Shown: positions 11,080 to 21,588 of the stretch, piece by piece
Layout: each line of letters opens with the position of its first letter
Position numbering within the stretch: position 1 is the first letter of the stretch
Assembly (NCBI RefSeq): GCF_003112435.1
Contig: NZ_BDOQ01000006.1
Coordinates: 62,001 to 126,000, forward strand
Direction: 5' to 3'
Origin: Novimethylophilus kurashikiensis
Lineage (GTDB): Bacteria; Pseudomonadota; Gammaproteobacteria; Burkholderiales; Methylophilaceae
Length of the DNA stretch: 64,000 nucleotides
Notes under the pieces: model-generated
Told to the model about the DNA's origin: nothing
What the model saw: only the letters and a program-made list of their open reading frames with translations
Databases searched by the model: none
Translations under genes and position numbers: made by a program

Positions 11080-11604
11080 TTACTTCGCTTTCTTATGGGG
11101 GGCCAGCACCATCACTAGCTGACGGCCCTCCATTTTAGGGTATTGCTCAACTGTCGCGAATTCGGAAAGATCCGCTTCAATCCGCTTCAGCATTGCTTGC
11201 CCCAATTCCTGATGGGTGATTTCGCGCCCGCGATAACGCAGGGTGATCTTGGCTTTATCCCCATCGCCGAGGAAGTTCTTCAGGTTACGCAGCTTGACCT
11301 GATAGTCCCCTTCATCCGTCCCAGGACGGAACTTGACTTCCTTGACCTGGACCTGCTTCTGCTTCAGTCGGGCCTCGTGCTGCTTCTTGCTCTCACGGTA
11401 CTTGAACTTGCCGTAATCCATGAGACGACAAACAGGCGGCTTCGCTGTCGGCGCAATCTCGACCAAGTCGAGTTCGGCTTCTTCCGCTGCTGCCAATGCC
11501 TGATGCAGAGTGACGATGCCAATCGGCTCGCCTTCCGGGCCCACCAACCGAATTTCCGACGCAGTAATCTCGCCGTTGATTCGGGTTTCTTTATCCTGAG
11601 CTAT
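11080..11604 (-). CDS. infC: Translation initiation factor IF-3 (ATA start)
   Basis: IF-3, the factor that keeps 30S subunits free and proofreads start codons. From the proposed start the protein is 174 residues, with an N domain beginning [13 protein letters not shown] and a C domain from about residue 90. No ATG, GTG or TTG lies in a sensible place: the first TTG at 11547 would remove 19 conserved residues. Upstream in frame are two ATA codons, at 11608-11610 and 11602-11604. GGAG lies eight bases before the second and two before the first, so the second is preferred. Rare start codons are typical of infC because IF-3 discriminates against them, giving autoregulation. The gene follows thrS after 38 bases. 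Confidence 0.9.
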   Translation of the reverse strand: MAQDKETRINGEITASEIRLVGPEGEPIGIVTLHQALAAAEEAELDLVEIAPTAKPPVCRLMDYGKFKYRESKKQHEARLKQKQVQVKEVKFRPGTDEGDYQVKLRNLKNFLGDGDKAKITLRYRGREITHQELGQAMLKRIEADLSEFATVEQYPKMEGRQLVMVLAPHKKAK

Positions 11605-11642
11605 AGCTATTTCTCCAAGTCGTTAAAAAACAAACCGCGCGA

Positions 11643-13562
11643 TTACCCTCGGCTTTCGACCTCAGCCCGCAGCCTGTCGATAAAGGCTTGCAGCGGCATG
11701 GATCCCAGGTCTTCGCCCTTGCGGGTACGCACGGCAACTTGCCCACTTTGCATCTCGCGCTCCCCCGTTACAAGGAGGTAAGGCTGGCGCTGTAGGCTAT
11801 GTTCGCGAATTTTATAGGTTATTTTCTCATTTCTCAAGTCCGACGCCACACGGAAGCCGTTTTTCTTGAGTTCTTCGGCCACTTGTTCGGCATACGGCGC
11901 GTGCGCATCGGTGATGCTCATCACCACCGCCTGCACCGGCGACAACCACAGCGGCAGCGCACCGGCATAGTTTTCGATGAGGATGCCGATGAAGCGCTCC
12001 ATGGAGCCTAGGATGGCGCGGTGCAGCATGACGGGCGGCTTGCGACTGTTGTCTTCGGCTACATACTCTGCTGACAAACGAACCGGCAGGTTGAAGTCGA
12101 GCTGAATCGTACCGCACTGCCACAGGCGACCCAGCGAATCCTTGAGCGTGAATTCGATCTTGGGGCCGTAGAAGGCGCCTTCGCCGGGCTGCAGGTCGTA
12201 AGCGAGGCCGTTCTGCTCAAGCGCGGCAGCCAGGCCGGCTTCGGCCTTATCCCAGGTTTCGTCGGAACCGACGCGCTTCTCCGGGCGGGTAGACAGCTTG
12301 ACCAGCACGTCATTAAAACCGAAATCGGCATATACCTGCTGCAGCATGACGATGAAGGAAGACACTTCGGACTGAATCTGCTCTTCGGTACAGAAGATAT
12401 GCGCGTCGTCCTGCGTAAAGCCGCGCACGCGCATCAGGCCATGCAGCGCGCCGGAAGGCTCGTTGCGATGGCAGGAACCGAACTCCGCGAGACGCAGCGG
12501 CAATTCGCGGTAGCTGTGCAGGCCGTGGTTGAAGATTTGCACGTGACCCGGGCAGTTCATGGGCTTCACCGCGTAGTCGCGGTTTTCGGAAGCCGTGGTG
12601 AACATGTTGTCGCGGTAGTTTTCCCAGTGGCCGGATTTCTCCCACAGGGTACGATCCATCACCGTTGGCGTGCGCACCTCTTGGTAGCCATGTTCTACAA
12701 ACTTGTTGCGCATGTACTGCTCGATCTGCTGCCAAAGCGACCAGCCCTTGGGGTGCCAGAACACCATGCCAGGCGCTTCGTCCTGCATGTGGAACAGGTC
12801 GAACTGCTTGCCCAACTTACGGTGGTCGCGCTTCTCAGCTTCTTCCAGCGCATGCAGGTAGGCGTCCTGATCTTCCTTCTTGGCCCAGGCCGTGCCGTAG
12901 ACGCGTTGCAGCATCTCGTTCTTGGAGTCGCCGCGCCAGTAGGCTCCAGCCACCTTCATCAGCTTGAATACCTTGAGCTTGCCGGTGGAAGGCACGTGCG
13001 GGCCGCGGCACAAGTCGGTGAATTCGCCCTCGGTATAAAGCGATACTTCTTGATCCTGCGGGATGCTGCCGATGATCTCGGCCTTGTAGTGTTCGCCGAT
13101 GGACTTGAAATACGCAATGGCTGCGTCGCGCGGCAAGACTTTACGCGTGACCGGAATGTCGCGCTTGGCGAGTTCGGCCATGCGCTTTTCGATGGCTTCG
13201 AGGTCTTCCGGGGTAAAAGGGCGCTTGTACGAAAAGTCGTAATAAAAGCCGTTGTCGATGACGGGCCCAATGGTCACCTGGGCTTCGGGGAACAACTCCT
13301 TGACCGCATAAGCCAGCAAGTGGGCGGTAGAGTGGCGGATGATGTCCAGGCCGTCCGGATCGCGATCGGTGATAATCGACAAATCGACGTCGCGGTCGAT
13401 CAGGTAGGAGGTATCCACGGTGCGCGTGGTACCGTCTACGGTCACCTTGCCGGCCAATGCAGCGCGGGCAAGGCCCGCCCCGATACTTTGCGCGACCTCG
13501 GCAATGGTCACAGGCGCTTCAAATGGGCGTTCGGAGCCGTCAGGCAGGCGTACAACAGGCAT
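11643..13562 (-). CDS. thrS: Threonyl-tRNA synthetase
   Basis: A 639-residue class II synthetase. Domains: TGS (1-62, [15 protein letters not shown]), the editing domain with its [16 protein letters not shown] motif (about 65-220), the zinc-containing catalytic core (about 245-535, with the NCPGH motif) and a C-terminal anticodon-binding domain. The ATG at 13562 gives the standard N terminus; the open frame continues upstream only through the leader hairpin. First gene of the thrS-infC-rpmI-rplT block. An extended -10 promoter and a hairpin lie in the leader. Confidence 0.97.
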   Translation of the reverse strand: MPVVRLPDGSERPFEAPVTIAEVAQSIGAGLARAALAGKVTVDGTTRTVDTSYLIDRDVDLSIITDRDPDGLDIIRHSTAHLLAYAVKELFPEAQVTIGPVIDNGFYYDFSYKRPFTPEDLEAIEKRMAELAKRDIPVTRKVLPRDAAIAYFKSIGEHYKAEIIGSIPQDQEVSLYTEGEFTDLCRGPHVPSTGKLKVFKLMKVAGAYWRGDSKNEMLQRVYGTAWAKKEDQDAYLHALEEAEKRDHRKLGKQFDLFHMQDEAPGMVFWHPKGWSLWQQIEQYMRNKFVEHGYQEVRTPTVMDRTLWEKSGHWENYRDNMFTTASENRDYAVKPMNCPGHVQIFNHGLHSYRELPLRLAEFGSCHRNEPSGALHGLMRVRGFTQDDAHIFCTEEQIQSEVSSFIVMLQQVYADFGFNDVLVKLSTRPEKRVGSDETWDKAEAGLAAALEQNGLAYDLQPGEGAFYGPKIEFTLKDSLGRLWQCGTIQLDFNLPVRLSAEYVAEDNSRKPPVMLHRAILGSMERFIGILIENYAGALPLWLSPVQAVVMSITDAHAPYAEQVAEELKKNGFRVASDLRNEKITYKIREHSLQRQPYLLVTGEREMQSGQVAVRTRKGEDLGSMPLQAFIDRLRAEVESRG

Positions 13563-13600
13563 GGATTCTTCCGCTCGGTTCTTCGTTATCGGCAAAGTGC

Positions 13601-13632
13601 AAAAACGACAAAAGCCGCAAAACGGCTTTTGT
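13601..13632 (-). terminator. Hairpin with T tract in the thrS leader
   Basis: Minus strand: a perfect 10-bp stem ACAAAAGCCG (13623-13632) / CGGCTTTTGT (13608-13617, strand-complemented) with a 5-nt loop. It is followed after CG by five T's (13601-13605). It could end the kinase transcript. It also lies downstream of the probable thrS promoter, so it may act as an attenuator. Confidence 0.7.
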
Positions 13633-13654
13633 GGCATTGCTTGGAATGCCCGGC

Positions 13655-13663
13655 ATTATCGCA
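13655..13663 (-). promoter_or_regulatory. Probable extended -10 promoter of thrS
   Basis: TGCGATAAT on the minus strand fits TGnTATAAT with one mismatch. No good -35 box is present 16-18 bases upstream, which is acceptable for an extended -10 element. The implied start (about 13648) places the 10-bp hairpin inside an 85-base leader. Confidence 0.45.
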
Positions 13664-13714
13664 TAAATCCCGGAGAGCTGATTAATTGACGGTAAAACCG
13701 GGCATTTGCTTCCC

Positions 13715-16700
13715 TTACTTGTACAGCCAGACGCGCATCAACGACAGCAACTGGGCCATATCGACCGGCTTGGTGATGTAATCCGAAGCGCCCGCCGAGA
13801 TGCATTTGTCGCGGTCGCCCTTCATCGCCTTGGCGGTCAGCGTGATGATGGGCAGCGCCTTGAACTCGGGAATCTTGCGAATGGCCCGCATAGTGTCGTA
13901 GCCGTCCATCTCCGGCATCATGATGTCCATCAGCACGATCTCGATGCCCGGATTGTTTTTCAACACGTCGATACCGCTGCGGCCGTTTTCGGCGTGCAGC
14001 ACGATCATCTCCTGCTTTTCCAGCACCGAACTCAACGCAAAGATATTGCGCATGTCATCGTCCACGATCAGCACCGTCTTACCGGCGAGGCTGTAGTCCG
14101 TCACCTGCAGCTCTTCCAGCATGCGCCGCTGCTGCTCCGTGAGCACTGCAGGCGAGCGATGGAGGAACAAGGCGGTTTCGCTCAACAAGCGCTCAGGGGA
14201 GCGCGCGTCCTTGAGCACGATGGATTTCGCCATGGTCTTGAGCTTTTCCGATTCCTCATCGCCCAGGTCCTTGGCGGTATAGATCACCACCGGCAGCGCT
14301 CGCAGCTTCTCGTCCTCGCTCATCAGGCTCACCAGTTCGAAACCGTCCATGTCCGGCAGTGACAAGTCCAGCACCATGCAATCGAACGAGGTTTGCATGA
14401 CGGTTTCGAAGGCGGCGCGGCCCGATTCGGCAACGGTGATTTCCACATCGCTTTCCCCGATCAACTGGCTGATCGCCAATTGCTGCGCCTTGTCGTCCTC
14501 CACCACCAGCAGTTTGCGCTTACCGGCCACCAGGTATTGCTGGATGAAGGTGAACTCCTGCGCGATGCGTTCCGAGGACAAAGGCTTTTGCAGGAACGAA
14601 ATCGCTCCTTGCCGTAGCGCACGCTCGCGTTGAAGGTTTTGAGAAAACACATGAACGGGCAGATGACGGGTATTGGGATGCCGCTTCAGCATCTCCAGCA
14701 CGGTAAAGCCTTCGATGCCCGGCAGGTCGACATCCAGCAAAATGGCCGTAGGCTGGTAATCACGCGCCAGAGTGAGCGCGGATTCTCCGCTTAAGGTAAA
14801 GATGCCCTTGAAATTGCGCTCCCGCGCCTGTTCCAACAGCAAGTGAGCCAACTCGGCGTCAGAGACCACGATCAATACCGACGGGTCGCCCGGTGCCATG
14901 AAGGTGCGGTCGTCGAAGGTCGCCTCCTCGTCCATATCCGTCAGATCGGCCTGATGGTTCATTTTGACGGCATCGGTAATCTCGGTGCCCACCTCCTTGG
15001 TCACGTACACCACGTCGGGCAAAAAGGCCGGCAACGCCTTGCTGCTGGCCTTGTCGTAAGCTACCACCTCGCCGCGGGCATACGGCAGGAACAGGGTGAA
15101 GATACTGCCCTCGCCCACCTTGCTGCTGACCTGGATTTCGCCGCCCAACAGGCGTGCCAATTCACGGCTGATGGATAACCCCAACCCCGTGCCGCCGTAT
15201 TTGCGCGCCGTACTGCCGTCGGCCTGCTGGAATGCTTCGAAGATCAGCTGCAGCTTGTCGTCCGGGATACCGACGCCGGTGTCGGATACGGAAAATGCGA
15301 TCACGCCTCCTGTCTTGGACAGGTTGGGATGGTCCAGCGTCCATCCGCTTTCCACCATGCCGATCTTGAGCGACACGCTGCCGCGAGAGGTGAACTTGAA
15401 GGCATTGGAAAGCAGATTTTTAAGAATCTGCTGCAAGCGCGTCGAATCGGTCGTAATGGTTTCCGGAGTCGATTCGTGCAGGTTGATGGAGAAGTCGATA
15501 CGCTTGACCTCGGCCATGTGCTTGAAAGTACGCTCCATGTAGGCGCGCAGTGTTTCAAGACGGTAATCGCTGACTTCCAGCGTCACAGTGCCGGATTCGA
15601 TCTTGGAGAGGTCGAGGATGTCGTTGATCAAGGTCAGCAAATCGCTGCCGGAACCGTGAATCATCTTGGCGAACTCGACTTCTTTTTCCGACAGGTGGGA
15701 ATCCGGATTGTTGCTCAGCTGCTGGGCTAGAATCAGCAAGCTGTTGAGCGGTGTGCGCAACTCGTGCGACATGTTCGCCAAGAATTCCGACTTGTACTTG
15801 GAAGACAGCGCTAACTGCGTCGCCTTTTCTTCCAGTGCCAGCTTGGCCTGTTCCACCTCGCGGTTCTTGCGTTCCACCTCAATGTTCTGGTCGGACAAGA
15901 GCCGCGCCTTTTCCGCGAGTTCCTGATTGGTCTGCTGGAGTTCTTGCGTCAAGGATTGGGACTGCTTCAGCAGGCTTTCCGTACGACTATTGGCTTCGAT
16001 AGTATTGAGCACCACGCCGACCGACTCCATCAACTGGTCGAGGAAAGACAAATGCGTGTCGGTAAAGCGCTCCAGCGAGGCGATTTCGATGACAGCCTTG
16101 ACCTGCTGCTCGAACAGGATAGGCAGAACGACGATATTGGTCGGCGCTGCCGCACCCATGCCGGATGAGACGATGAGGTAATTCGGCGGGATATTGTTGA
16201 GCAGAATGCGCTGCTTCTCCTTGGCGCACTGGCCCACCAAGCCCTCGCCCGGCAGGAAGGACATGCCGAAATCGTTGATTTCCCTGAAACCGTAGCTCGC
16301 GATCATGTGCAAGCGCGGTTCCCTCACGTTGGCGCTCATCATGTAGAACATACCGTAGTGGGCGGAAATCAGAGGAGCGAGTTCGGACAGGATGAGCGAC
16401 GTCACCGTTTCCAAGTCTCGCTGGCCCTGCATCGTGCGGGTGAAACGCGCCAGGTTGGTCTTGAGCCAATCCTGCTGCGCGTTCTTCTGCGTGGTTTCCT
16501 TGAGGTTGCGGATCATCTCGTTGATGTTGTCCTTGAGGTCCGCCACTTCGCCGCGGGCTTCCACCTGGATCGACCGCGACAAGTCGCCGCGCGTCACGGC
16601 CGTTGCCACTTCAGCAATCGCACGCACCTGCGTCGTCAAGTTAGCCGCGAGCTGGTTCACATTCTCGGTCAAATCCTTCCAGGTGCCCGCCGCGCCCGGA

Positions 16701-19438
16701 ACGCTGGCCTGGCCGCCCAGCTTGCCTTCCACGCCCACCTCGCGAGCCACCGTGGTCGCCTGATCGGCGAACACGGCCAGGGTATCGATCATCTCGTTGA
16801 TGGTATTCGCCAGGGTCGCAATTTCGCCGCGGGCGACCACGGTCAATTTCTTCTTCAAGTCGCCCTGTGCCACCGCGCTCACCACGCCGGCGATGCCGCG
16901 CACCTGAGCCGTGAGGTTAGCGGCCATGAAGTTCACGTTGTCGGTCAGGTCCTTCCAGGTACCGGCAGCGCCCTTGACCTGCGCCTGGCCGCCCAGCTTG
17001 CCCTCGGTACCCACTTCCCAAGCCACCCGCGTGACTTCCGATGCGAACGAGCTCAATTGGTCGACCATGACGTTGATAGTGTCCTTGAGCTCGAGGATTT
17101 CGCCTTTCACGTCCACGGTAATCTTCTTCGACAAGTCGCCGCGCGCCACAGCCGTCGTCACCGCGGCGATATTGCGCACCTGGGAGGTCAGGTTGGAAGC
17201 CATGAAGTTGACGTTTTCGGTGAGGTCCTTCCACGTGCCCGATGCACCCGGCACATTGGCCTGGCCTCCCAAGCGACCTTCGGTACCTACTTCGCGGGCT
17301 ACCCGCGTCACTTCAGAAGCAAACGACCGCAACTGGTCCACCATGACGTTGATGGTGTTCTTGAGCTCGAGGATTTCGCCCTTCACGTCCACGGTGATCT
17401 TCTTGGAAAGATCGCCGTTTGCCACCGCGGTCGTTACGTCGGCGATATTCCGCACCTGCGCCGTCAAGTTGCCAGCCATGGAGTTCACCGAGTCGGTGAG
17501 GTCTTTCCAGGTCCCTGCCACCCCTGTAACCTCAGCCTGGCCACCCAGCTTGCCCTCGGTACCCACTTCTCGCGCCACCCGCGTGACTTCTGAAGCGAAC
17601 GAGGAAAGTTGGTCCACCATGGTATTGATGGTGTTCTTGAGTTCCAGAATCTCGCCCTTCACGTGCACCGCGATCTTCTTGGACAAGTCGCCGCGCGCCA
17701 CGGCCGTGGTCACTTCGGCAATGTTCCGCACCTGGCCGGTCAGGTTGGAGGCCATAAAATTGACGTTGTCGGTCAAGTCCTTCCAGGTACCGCCAACACC
17801 CGGTACATAAGCCTGCCCGCCCAGCTTGCCTTCGGTACCCACCTCACGCGCCACCCGCGTCACTTCCGAGGCAAACGAGGAAAGCTGGTCCACCATGGTG
17901 TTGATGGTGATCTTGAGCTCGAGAATCTCACCCTTCACATCCACGGTGATCTTTTTCGACAGATCGCCGTTCGCCACCGCCGTGGTCACTTCCGCGATGT
18001 TACGCACCTGCCCGGTCAGGTTACCGGCCATGGAGTTCACCGAATCGGTCAAGTCCTTCCACGTACCGGCCACTTCCGGCACATTGGCCTGGCCGCCCAG
18101 CTTGCCTTCCGTACCCACCTCGCGCGCCACCCGCGTCACCTCTGAAGCGAAGGAATTAAGCTGGTCCACCATGACGTTGATGGTGTTCTTGAGTTCGAGG
18201 ATTTCGCCTTTCACATCGACGGTAATTTTCTTCGACAAGTCGCCGTTCGCCACGGCCGTCGTCACCTCGGCGATGTTCCGCACCTGGCCGGTCAGGTTAC
18301 CGGCCATAGAGTTCACCGAATCGGTCAAATCTTTCCATGTACCGGCCACGCCTTTCACATTGGCCTGGCCGCCCAGCTTGCCTTCGGTCCCCACTTCTCG
18401 CGCCACCCGTGTCACTTCGGAAGCGAACGAAGAGAGCTGGTCCACCATCACGTTGATGGTGTCCTTGAGCTGGAGGATTTCACCCTTCACATCCACCGTA
18501 ATCTTCTTCGACAAGTCTCCGTTTGCCACGGCCGTCGTCACGTCTGCAATATTCCGCACCTGCGCCGTCAGGTTGGACGCCATGAAGTTGACGTTGTCGG
18601 TCAAGTCTTTCCATGTCCCGCCTACGCCCGGCACATAAGCCTGGCCGCCCAGCTTGCCTTCGGTACCCACTTCCCGCGCCACCCGCGTCACTTCCGAGGC
18701 GAAGGACCGCAACTGGTCCACCATGGTATTGATGGTGTCCTTGAGCTGGAGGATTTCGCCGCGCACGTCGACGGTAATTTTCTTGGAGAGGTCGCCGTTG
18801 GCCACCGCCGTCGTCACCTCTGCAATGTTTCGCACTTGCGAGGTCAGGTTACCGGCCATGGAATTGACCGAATCGGTCAAGTCTTTCCAAGTGCCTGCGA
18901 CGCCAGTCACTTCGGCCTGTCCGCCCAGCTTGCCTTCGGTGCCCACTTCACGCGCCACCCGGGTCACTTCGGCGGCGAAAGAACTCAACTGCGCGACCAT
19001 GGTATTCGCCGTTTCTGCCGCCCGCAGGAACTGGCCCTTGAGCAGACGTCCGTCCACGTCGAGCGACATGGTCTGGGACAAGTCACCCTTGGCGACCGCG
19101 CCGATCACGCGTGCCATTTCGGTCGTCGGGCGCACCAGGTCGTCGATCAAGGTATTGACCGAGGTCGTGATGGTGGCCCACCCCCCGGAAGCGTTGACGA
19201 GCGGTGCACGTTGCGTCAGCCGTCCGTCGTGACCGACCACGCGGCTCACCTTGACGATGCTTTGCGCCATCTGCTCGTTGGTTTCGATGACTTCGTTGAA
19301 GGTGTCGGCGATCTTGCCCGCCAATCCGGTCCAGTCGGAAGGCAACCGCGTGGAGAAGTCGCCTTTCTTGAACGCCACCATGGCAAGCAGCAACTCGCGT
19401 GCGTGGGTGCCCGTGATTTCGTCGGTCATCATGTCCAT
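13715..19438 (-). CDS. Giant soluble hybrid histidine kinase with tandem HAMP array and three receivers
   Basis: A 1907-residue cytoplasmic hybrid kinase with no signal peptide or membrane helix. Layout: a divergent HAMP-like region (1-151), nine 92-residue units (152-979) that each contain GTWKDLT, GDLSKKI and [10 protein letters not shown] elements, a GAF domain (about 1000-1150), and a coiled coil. Then come HisKA with phospho-acceptor H1225 ([12 protein letters not shown]), HATPase_c (GTGLGLSI) and three receivers with aspartates in [16 protein letters not shown] and VLMDIMMP. The poly-HAMP layout resembles fungal group III kinases (Nik1/Os-1) and related bacterial proteins, in which HAMP chains relay osmotic or other stress. 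It is cotranscribed after the REC-GGDEF-EAL gene, 45 bases away. The input signal is unknown. Unit 8 has AWEVG where the other units have AREVG. Confidence 0.93.
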   Translation of the reverse strand: MDMMTDEITGTHARELLLAMVAFKKGDFSTRLPSDWTGLAGKIADTFNEVIETNEQMAQSIVKVSRVVGHDGRLTQRAPLVNASGGWATITTSVNTLIDDLVRPTTEMARVIGAVAKGDLSQTMSLDVDGRLLKGQFLRAAETANTMVAQLSSFAAEVTRVAREVGTEGKLGGQAEVTGVAGTWKDLTDSVNSMAGNLTSQVRNIAEVTTAVANGDLSKKITVDVRGEILQLKDTINTMVDQLRSFASEVTRVAREVGTEGKLGGQAYVPGVGGTWKDLTDNVNFMASNLTAQVRNIADVTTAVANGDLSKKITVDVKGEILQLKDTINVMVDQLSSFASEVTRVAREVGTEGKLGGQANVKGVAGTWKDLTDSVNSMAGNLTGQVRNIAEVTTAVANGDLSKKITVDVKGEILELKNTINVMVDQLNSFASEVTRVAREVGTEGKLGGQANVPEVAGTWKDLTDSVNSMAGNLTGQVRNIAEVTTAVANGDLSKKITVDVKGEILELKITINTMVDQLSSFASEVTRVAREVGTEGKLGGQAYVPGVGGTWKDLTDNVNFMASNLTGQVRNIAEVTTAVARGDLSKKIAVHVKGEILELKNTINTMVDQLSSFASEVTRVAREVGTEGKLGGQAEVTGVAGTWKDLTDSVNSMAGNLTAQVRNIADVTTAVANGDLSKKITVDVKGEILELKNTINVMVDQLRSFASEVTRVAREVGTEGRLGGQANVPGASGTWKDLTENVNFMASNLTSQVRNIAAVTTAVARGDLSKKITVDVKGEILELKDTINVMVDQLSSFASEVTRVAWEVGTEGKLGGQAQVKGAAGTWKDLTDNVNFMAANLTAQVRGIAGVVSAVAQGDLKKKLTVVARGEIATLANTINEMIDTLAVFADQATTVAREVGVEGKLGGQASVPGAAGTWKDLTENVNQLAANLTTQVRAIAEVATAVTRGDLSRSIQVEARGEVADLKDNINEMIRNLKETTQKNAQQDWLKTNLARFTRTMQGQRDLETVTSLILSELAPLISAHYGMFYMMSANVREPRLHMIASYGFREINDFGMSFLPGEGLVGQCAKEKQRILLNNIPPNYLIVSSGMGAAAPTNIVVLPILFEQQVKAVIEIASLERFTDTHLSFLDQLMESVGVVLNTIEANSRTESLLKQSQSLTQELQQTNQELAEKARLLSDQNIEVERKNREVEQAKLALEEKATQLALSSKYKSEFLANMSHELRTPLNSLLILAQQLSNNPDSHLSEKEVEFAKMIHGSGSDLLTLINDILDLSKIESGTVTLEVSDYRLETLRAYMERTFKHMAEVKRIDFSINLHESTPETITTDSTRLQQILKNLLSNAFKFTSRGSVSLKIGMVESGWTLDHPNLSKTGGVIAFSVSDTGVGIPDDKLQLIFEAFQQADGSTARKYGGTGLGLSISRELARLLGGEIQVSSKVGEGSIFTLFLPYARGEVVAYDKASSKALPAFLPDVVYVTKEVGTEITDAVKMNHQADLTDMDEEATFDDRTFMAPGDPSVLIVVSDAELAHLLLEQARERNFKGIFTLSGESALTLARDYQPTAILLDVDLPGIEGFTVLEMLKRHPNTRHLPVHVFSQNLQRERALRQGAISFLQKPLSSERIAQEFTFIQQYLVAGKRKLLVVEDDKAQQLAISQLIGESDVEITVAESGRAAFETVMQTSFDCMVLDLSLPDMDGFELVSLMSEDEKLRALPVVIYTAKDLGDEESEKLKTMAKSIVLKDARSPERLLSETALFLHRSPAVLTEQQRRMLEELQVTDYSLAGKTVLIVDDDMRNIFALSSVLEKQEMIVLHAENGRSGIDVLKNNPGIEIVLMDIMMPEMDGYDTMRAIRKIPEFKALPIITLTAKAMKGDRDKCISAGASDYITKPVDMAQLLSLMRVWLYK
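16502..18985 (-). repeat. Nine tandem 276-bp repeats encoding HAMP units
   Basis: Residues 152-979 of the kinase consist of nine consecutive 92-codon units with no length variation. Units 1-7 are nearly identical at protein level. Unit 8 changes in its second half and unit 9 throughout. DNA of units 1-7 is also highly similar but with scattered synonymous differences, indicating old duplications with some homogenisation. This is coding repeat DNA, not a CRISPR or satellite array. Confidence 0.95.
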
Positions 19439-19483
19439 GATGGTGTCCTTGGGTGTCGGTTGATGGGGTGAAGATCTTAGGGA

Positions 19484-21367
19484 TTAGCCGTGAGCGGTGA
19501 GCGCACGGGAAGCGGGAATGCTACGCAGGCGTCGTTGCTTGCGCTTGAGCAGGACGGTCATGTCGTGGGCGTTGAGCGGTTCGCTGTAGAGGTAGCCCTG
19601 ATGCTCGTCGCATTGCAGTTCGCGCAGGATATTGAGTTGTGCCTCGGTTTCTACGCCTTCCGCCACGACCTTGAGGTCAAGGGCATGCGCCATGTTGACG
19701 ATGGCGGCGATGATGGCGCTGTCGTTGCGATCCAGTTCCAGGTTGCGAACGAAAGACTGGTCGATTTTGAGGATGTCGATGGGGAGCGCCTTCAAGCGAG
19801 AAAGCGAGGAATAGCCGGTGCCGAAATCGTCGATGGCAATGGTGACGCCGGTATGGCTGATTTCCTGGAGGATATGTGCGACGCGATCTAGGTCGCGGAT
19901 CAGCAGGGATTCGGTGATTTCCAGTTGAAGATAGGACGGATGCAGGCCTGTGCGTTGCAGTTCCTGGTTAATGTAACTTGGCAAATCGGGATTGATCTGC
20001 GGGATGGCAATGTTGACCGCCAACGGCATCTCGTAAAACTCCAAGCCCGCATCCTGCCACCGGCGCAATTGGGTGCAAGCTGCCGCGATCACCCAATCCC
20101 CCACCTTCGCAACCAGTTCGGCCTCGATGGCATCATCGATAAAAGCACCGCTCCGCAATAGTCCGCGCTGGGGATGGCGCCACCGAATCAGGGCTTCCAG
20201 GCCAGCGATACGGTCACTCGCAATATCGATCTTTGGCTGATAGAACAACTCCAGTTCCCCCTTGTCGAGGGCTTGCTGCAATTCGCGCTCAAGCTGCATG
20301 CGCTCCATGACGCGGGAATTGAGGTGGTCGTTGTAGAAGTAGATGCGGCCACGTTGTTCCTTCTTGACGTGATACATCGCCATGTCGGCCTTCTTGGTGA
20401 GGCACTGGGCATCCTCGCCATCTTGCGGAAACAGGCTGATACCGATGCTGAGCGAATTTTTAATCGAATGAGTACCGATCTCGAACGGTTGCGCCGTGGC
20501 TTCTAGGATGTTGTTGGCGATTTTTGCCGCGTCTTCATAGCTCGACATGGCCTTGACCACGACCACGAATTCGTCACCGCCCAGACGTGCCACGATGTCT
20601 TCGTCACGTACCGAGGCACTGATGCGCTGGGACGCCTGGATCAGCAGCTGGTCGCCGATGTCGTGGCCCAGCGTATCGTTGATGGTTTTGAAGCGATCCA
20701 TATCGATAAACAGCACGGCCAGCTTGTGATCGTGGCGTCGAGCACTCACCAGTGCGGACTCCAGGCCTTCTAGCAGCGACCGGCGGTTGAGCAGCCCGGT
20801 AAGGGCATCGCGGGTGGCGAGTTCGTGGGCGCGCTGCTCGGCTTGGCGTCGCTCGATGATTTCCTGTTGCAGCATCTCGTTGTGATACTTGAGCTCGCGC
20901 ATCTGCTGCACGATCAGGTTCTGGTTGAGCGCTTCGAGCTGCTGCGTGGTGGATTCAAGCTCGAGATTTTTCTTGGCCAGCTCGACGAACACGCCGATTT
21001 TGCTTCGCAGGATTTGCGGGATCACCGGGGTAATGAGGAAGTCGACCGCGCCGAGTTCATAGCCTCGCAGCCGGTTCATCTCATCGGCGTAATAAGCCGT
21101 GATGAAAATGATGGGCGTAGTGGCAGAACTGGGACGGGAATGGATGAGCTCGGCGGTTTCGAAACCATCCATGTCGGGCATGCTGACATCGAGCAGGATG
21201 ACGGCAAATTGGTGGGCCAGCACTAGGCGCAAAGCTTCCGCGCCGGATTGCGCGGTGAGCACCTCGTATTCCTGCTCCTCGGGATGGGGCGCAGTCAACA
21301 AGGTTTCGAGCGCGGTCAACGTAGGCAAATGATCGTTGACCAACAGAATCTTGGGAATGAGAGGCAT
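19484..21367 (-). CDS. Response regulator with REC-GGDEF-EAL (c-di-GMP turnover)
   Basis: A 627-residue soluble protein. The receiver (1-130) has phospho-acceptor D60 in ILLDVSMPDMDGF. A coiled coil leads to a GGDEF domain (about 190-350) with intact ARLGGDEF and, five residues before it, RDED matching the inhibitory RxxD site. The EAL domain (about 365-610) keeps LEALIRW, ITES, DDFGTGYSS, LKIDQSFV and AEGVET. Both catalytic halves therefore look functional, so it could make and degrade c-di-GMP with phosphorylation setting the balance. It is upstream of, and probably in an operon with, the HAMP-array hybrid kinase, its likely phosphodonor. Confidence 0.93.
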   Translation of the reverse strand: MPLIPKILLVNDHLPTLTALETLLTAPHPEEQEYEVLTAQSGAEALRLVLAHQFAVILLDVSMPDMDGFETAELIHSRPSSATTPIIFITAYYADEMNRLRGYELGAVDFLITPVIPQILRSKIGVFVELAKKNLELESTTQQLEALNQNLIVQQMRELKYHNEMLQQEIIERRQAEQRAHELATRDALTGLLNRRSLLEGLESALVSARRHDHKLAVLFIDMDRFKTINDTLGHDIGDQLLIQASQRISASVRDEDIVARLGGDEFVVVVKAMSSYEDAAKIANNILEATAQPFEIGTHSIKNSLSIGISLFPQDGEDAQCLTKKADMAMYHVKKEQRGRIYFYNDHLNSRVMERMQLERELQQALDKGELELFYQPKIDIASDRIAGLEALIRWRHPQRGLLRSGAFIDDAIEAELVAKVGDWVIAAACTQLRRWQDAGLEFYEMPLAVNIAIPQINPDLPSYINQELQRTGLHPSYLQLEITESLLIRDLDRVAHILQEISHTGVTIAIDDFGTGYSSLSRLKALPIDILKIDQSFVRNLELDRNDSAIIAAIVNMAHALDLKVVAEGVETEAQLNILRELQCDEHQGYLYSEPLNAHDMTVLLKRKQRRLRSIPASRALTAHG

Positions 21368-21539
21368 CAGGCTTAACCGGGATAAAGTCGCGCCGCACCG
21401 CTACAAATCTTGAGCCTCGTCAACATCGTCCCCTTTTCGACAAAGAAAAAGAGCCCCAGCTGCCGATTCAGCTTATGGAAGAGTTGTGCAATGGGCTCTA
21501 GACCACAGACAAGCGCATCATAGCCAGCCGATCAAAGAG

Positions 21540-21563
21540 CTTATGTGCGTTAACCCACATAAG
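21540..21563 (-). other. 8-bp inverted repeat after the nuclease gene
   Basis: CTTATGTG (21540-21547) and CACATAAG (21556-21563) form a perfect 8-bp stem with an 8-nt loop, 26 bases after the stop of the nuclease gene. It has no T tract, so it may be an mRNA 3' end or a protein-binding palindrome upstream of the REC-GGDEF-EAL gene. Confidence 0.4.
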
Positions 21564-21588
21564 AAGAAAATTCTGAAAAGTCGTGGAG

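Noticed and set aside
16307-18638. Several long plus-strand open frames opposite the HAMP array
   Set aside because: They mirror the codon bias and repetition of the minus-strand kinase, lack start signals and encode no known domain.
16502-18985. Regular repeats that could suggest a CRISPR or satellite array
   Set aside because: The 276-bp period is a multiple of three and stays in frame throughout the kinase; there are no short repeats with unique spacers.
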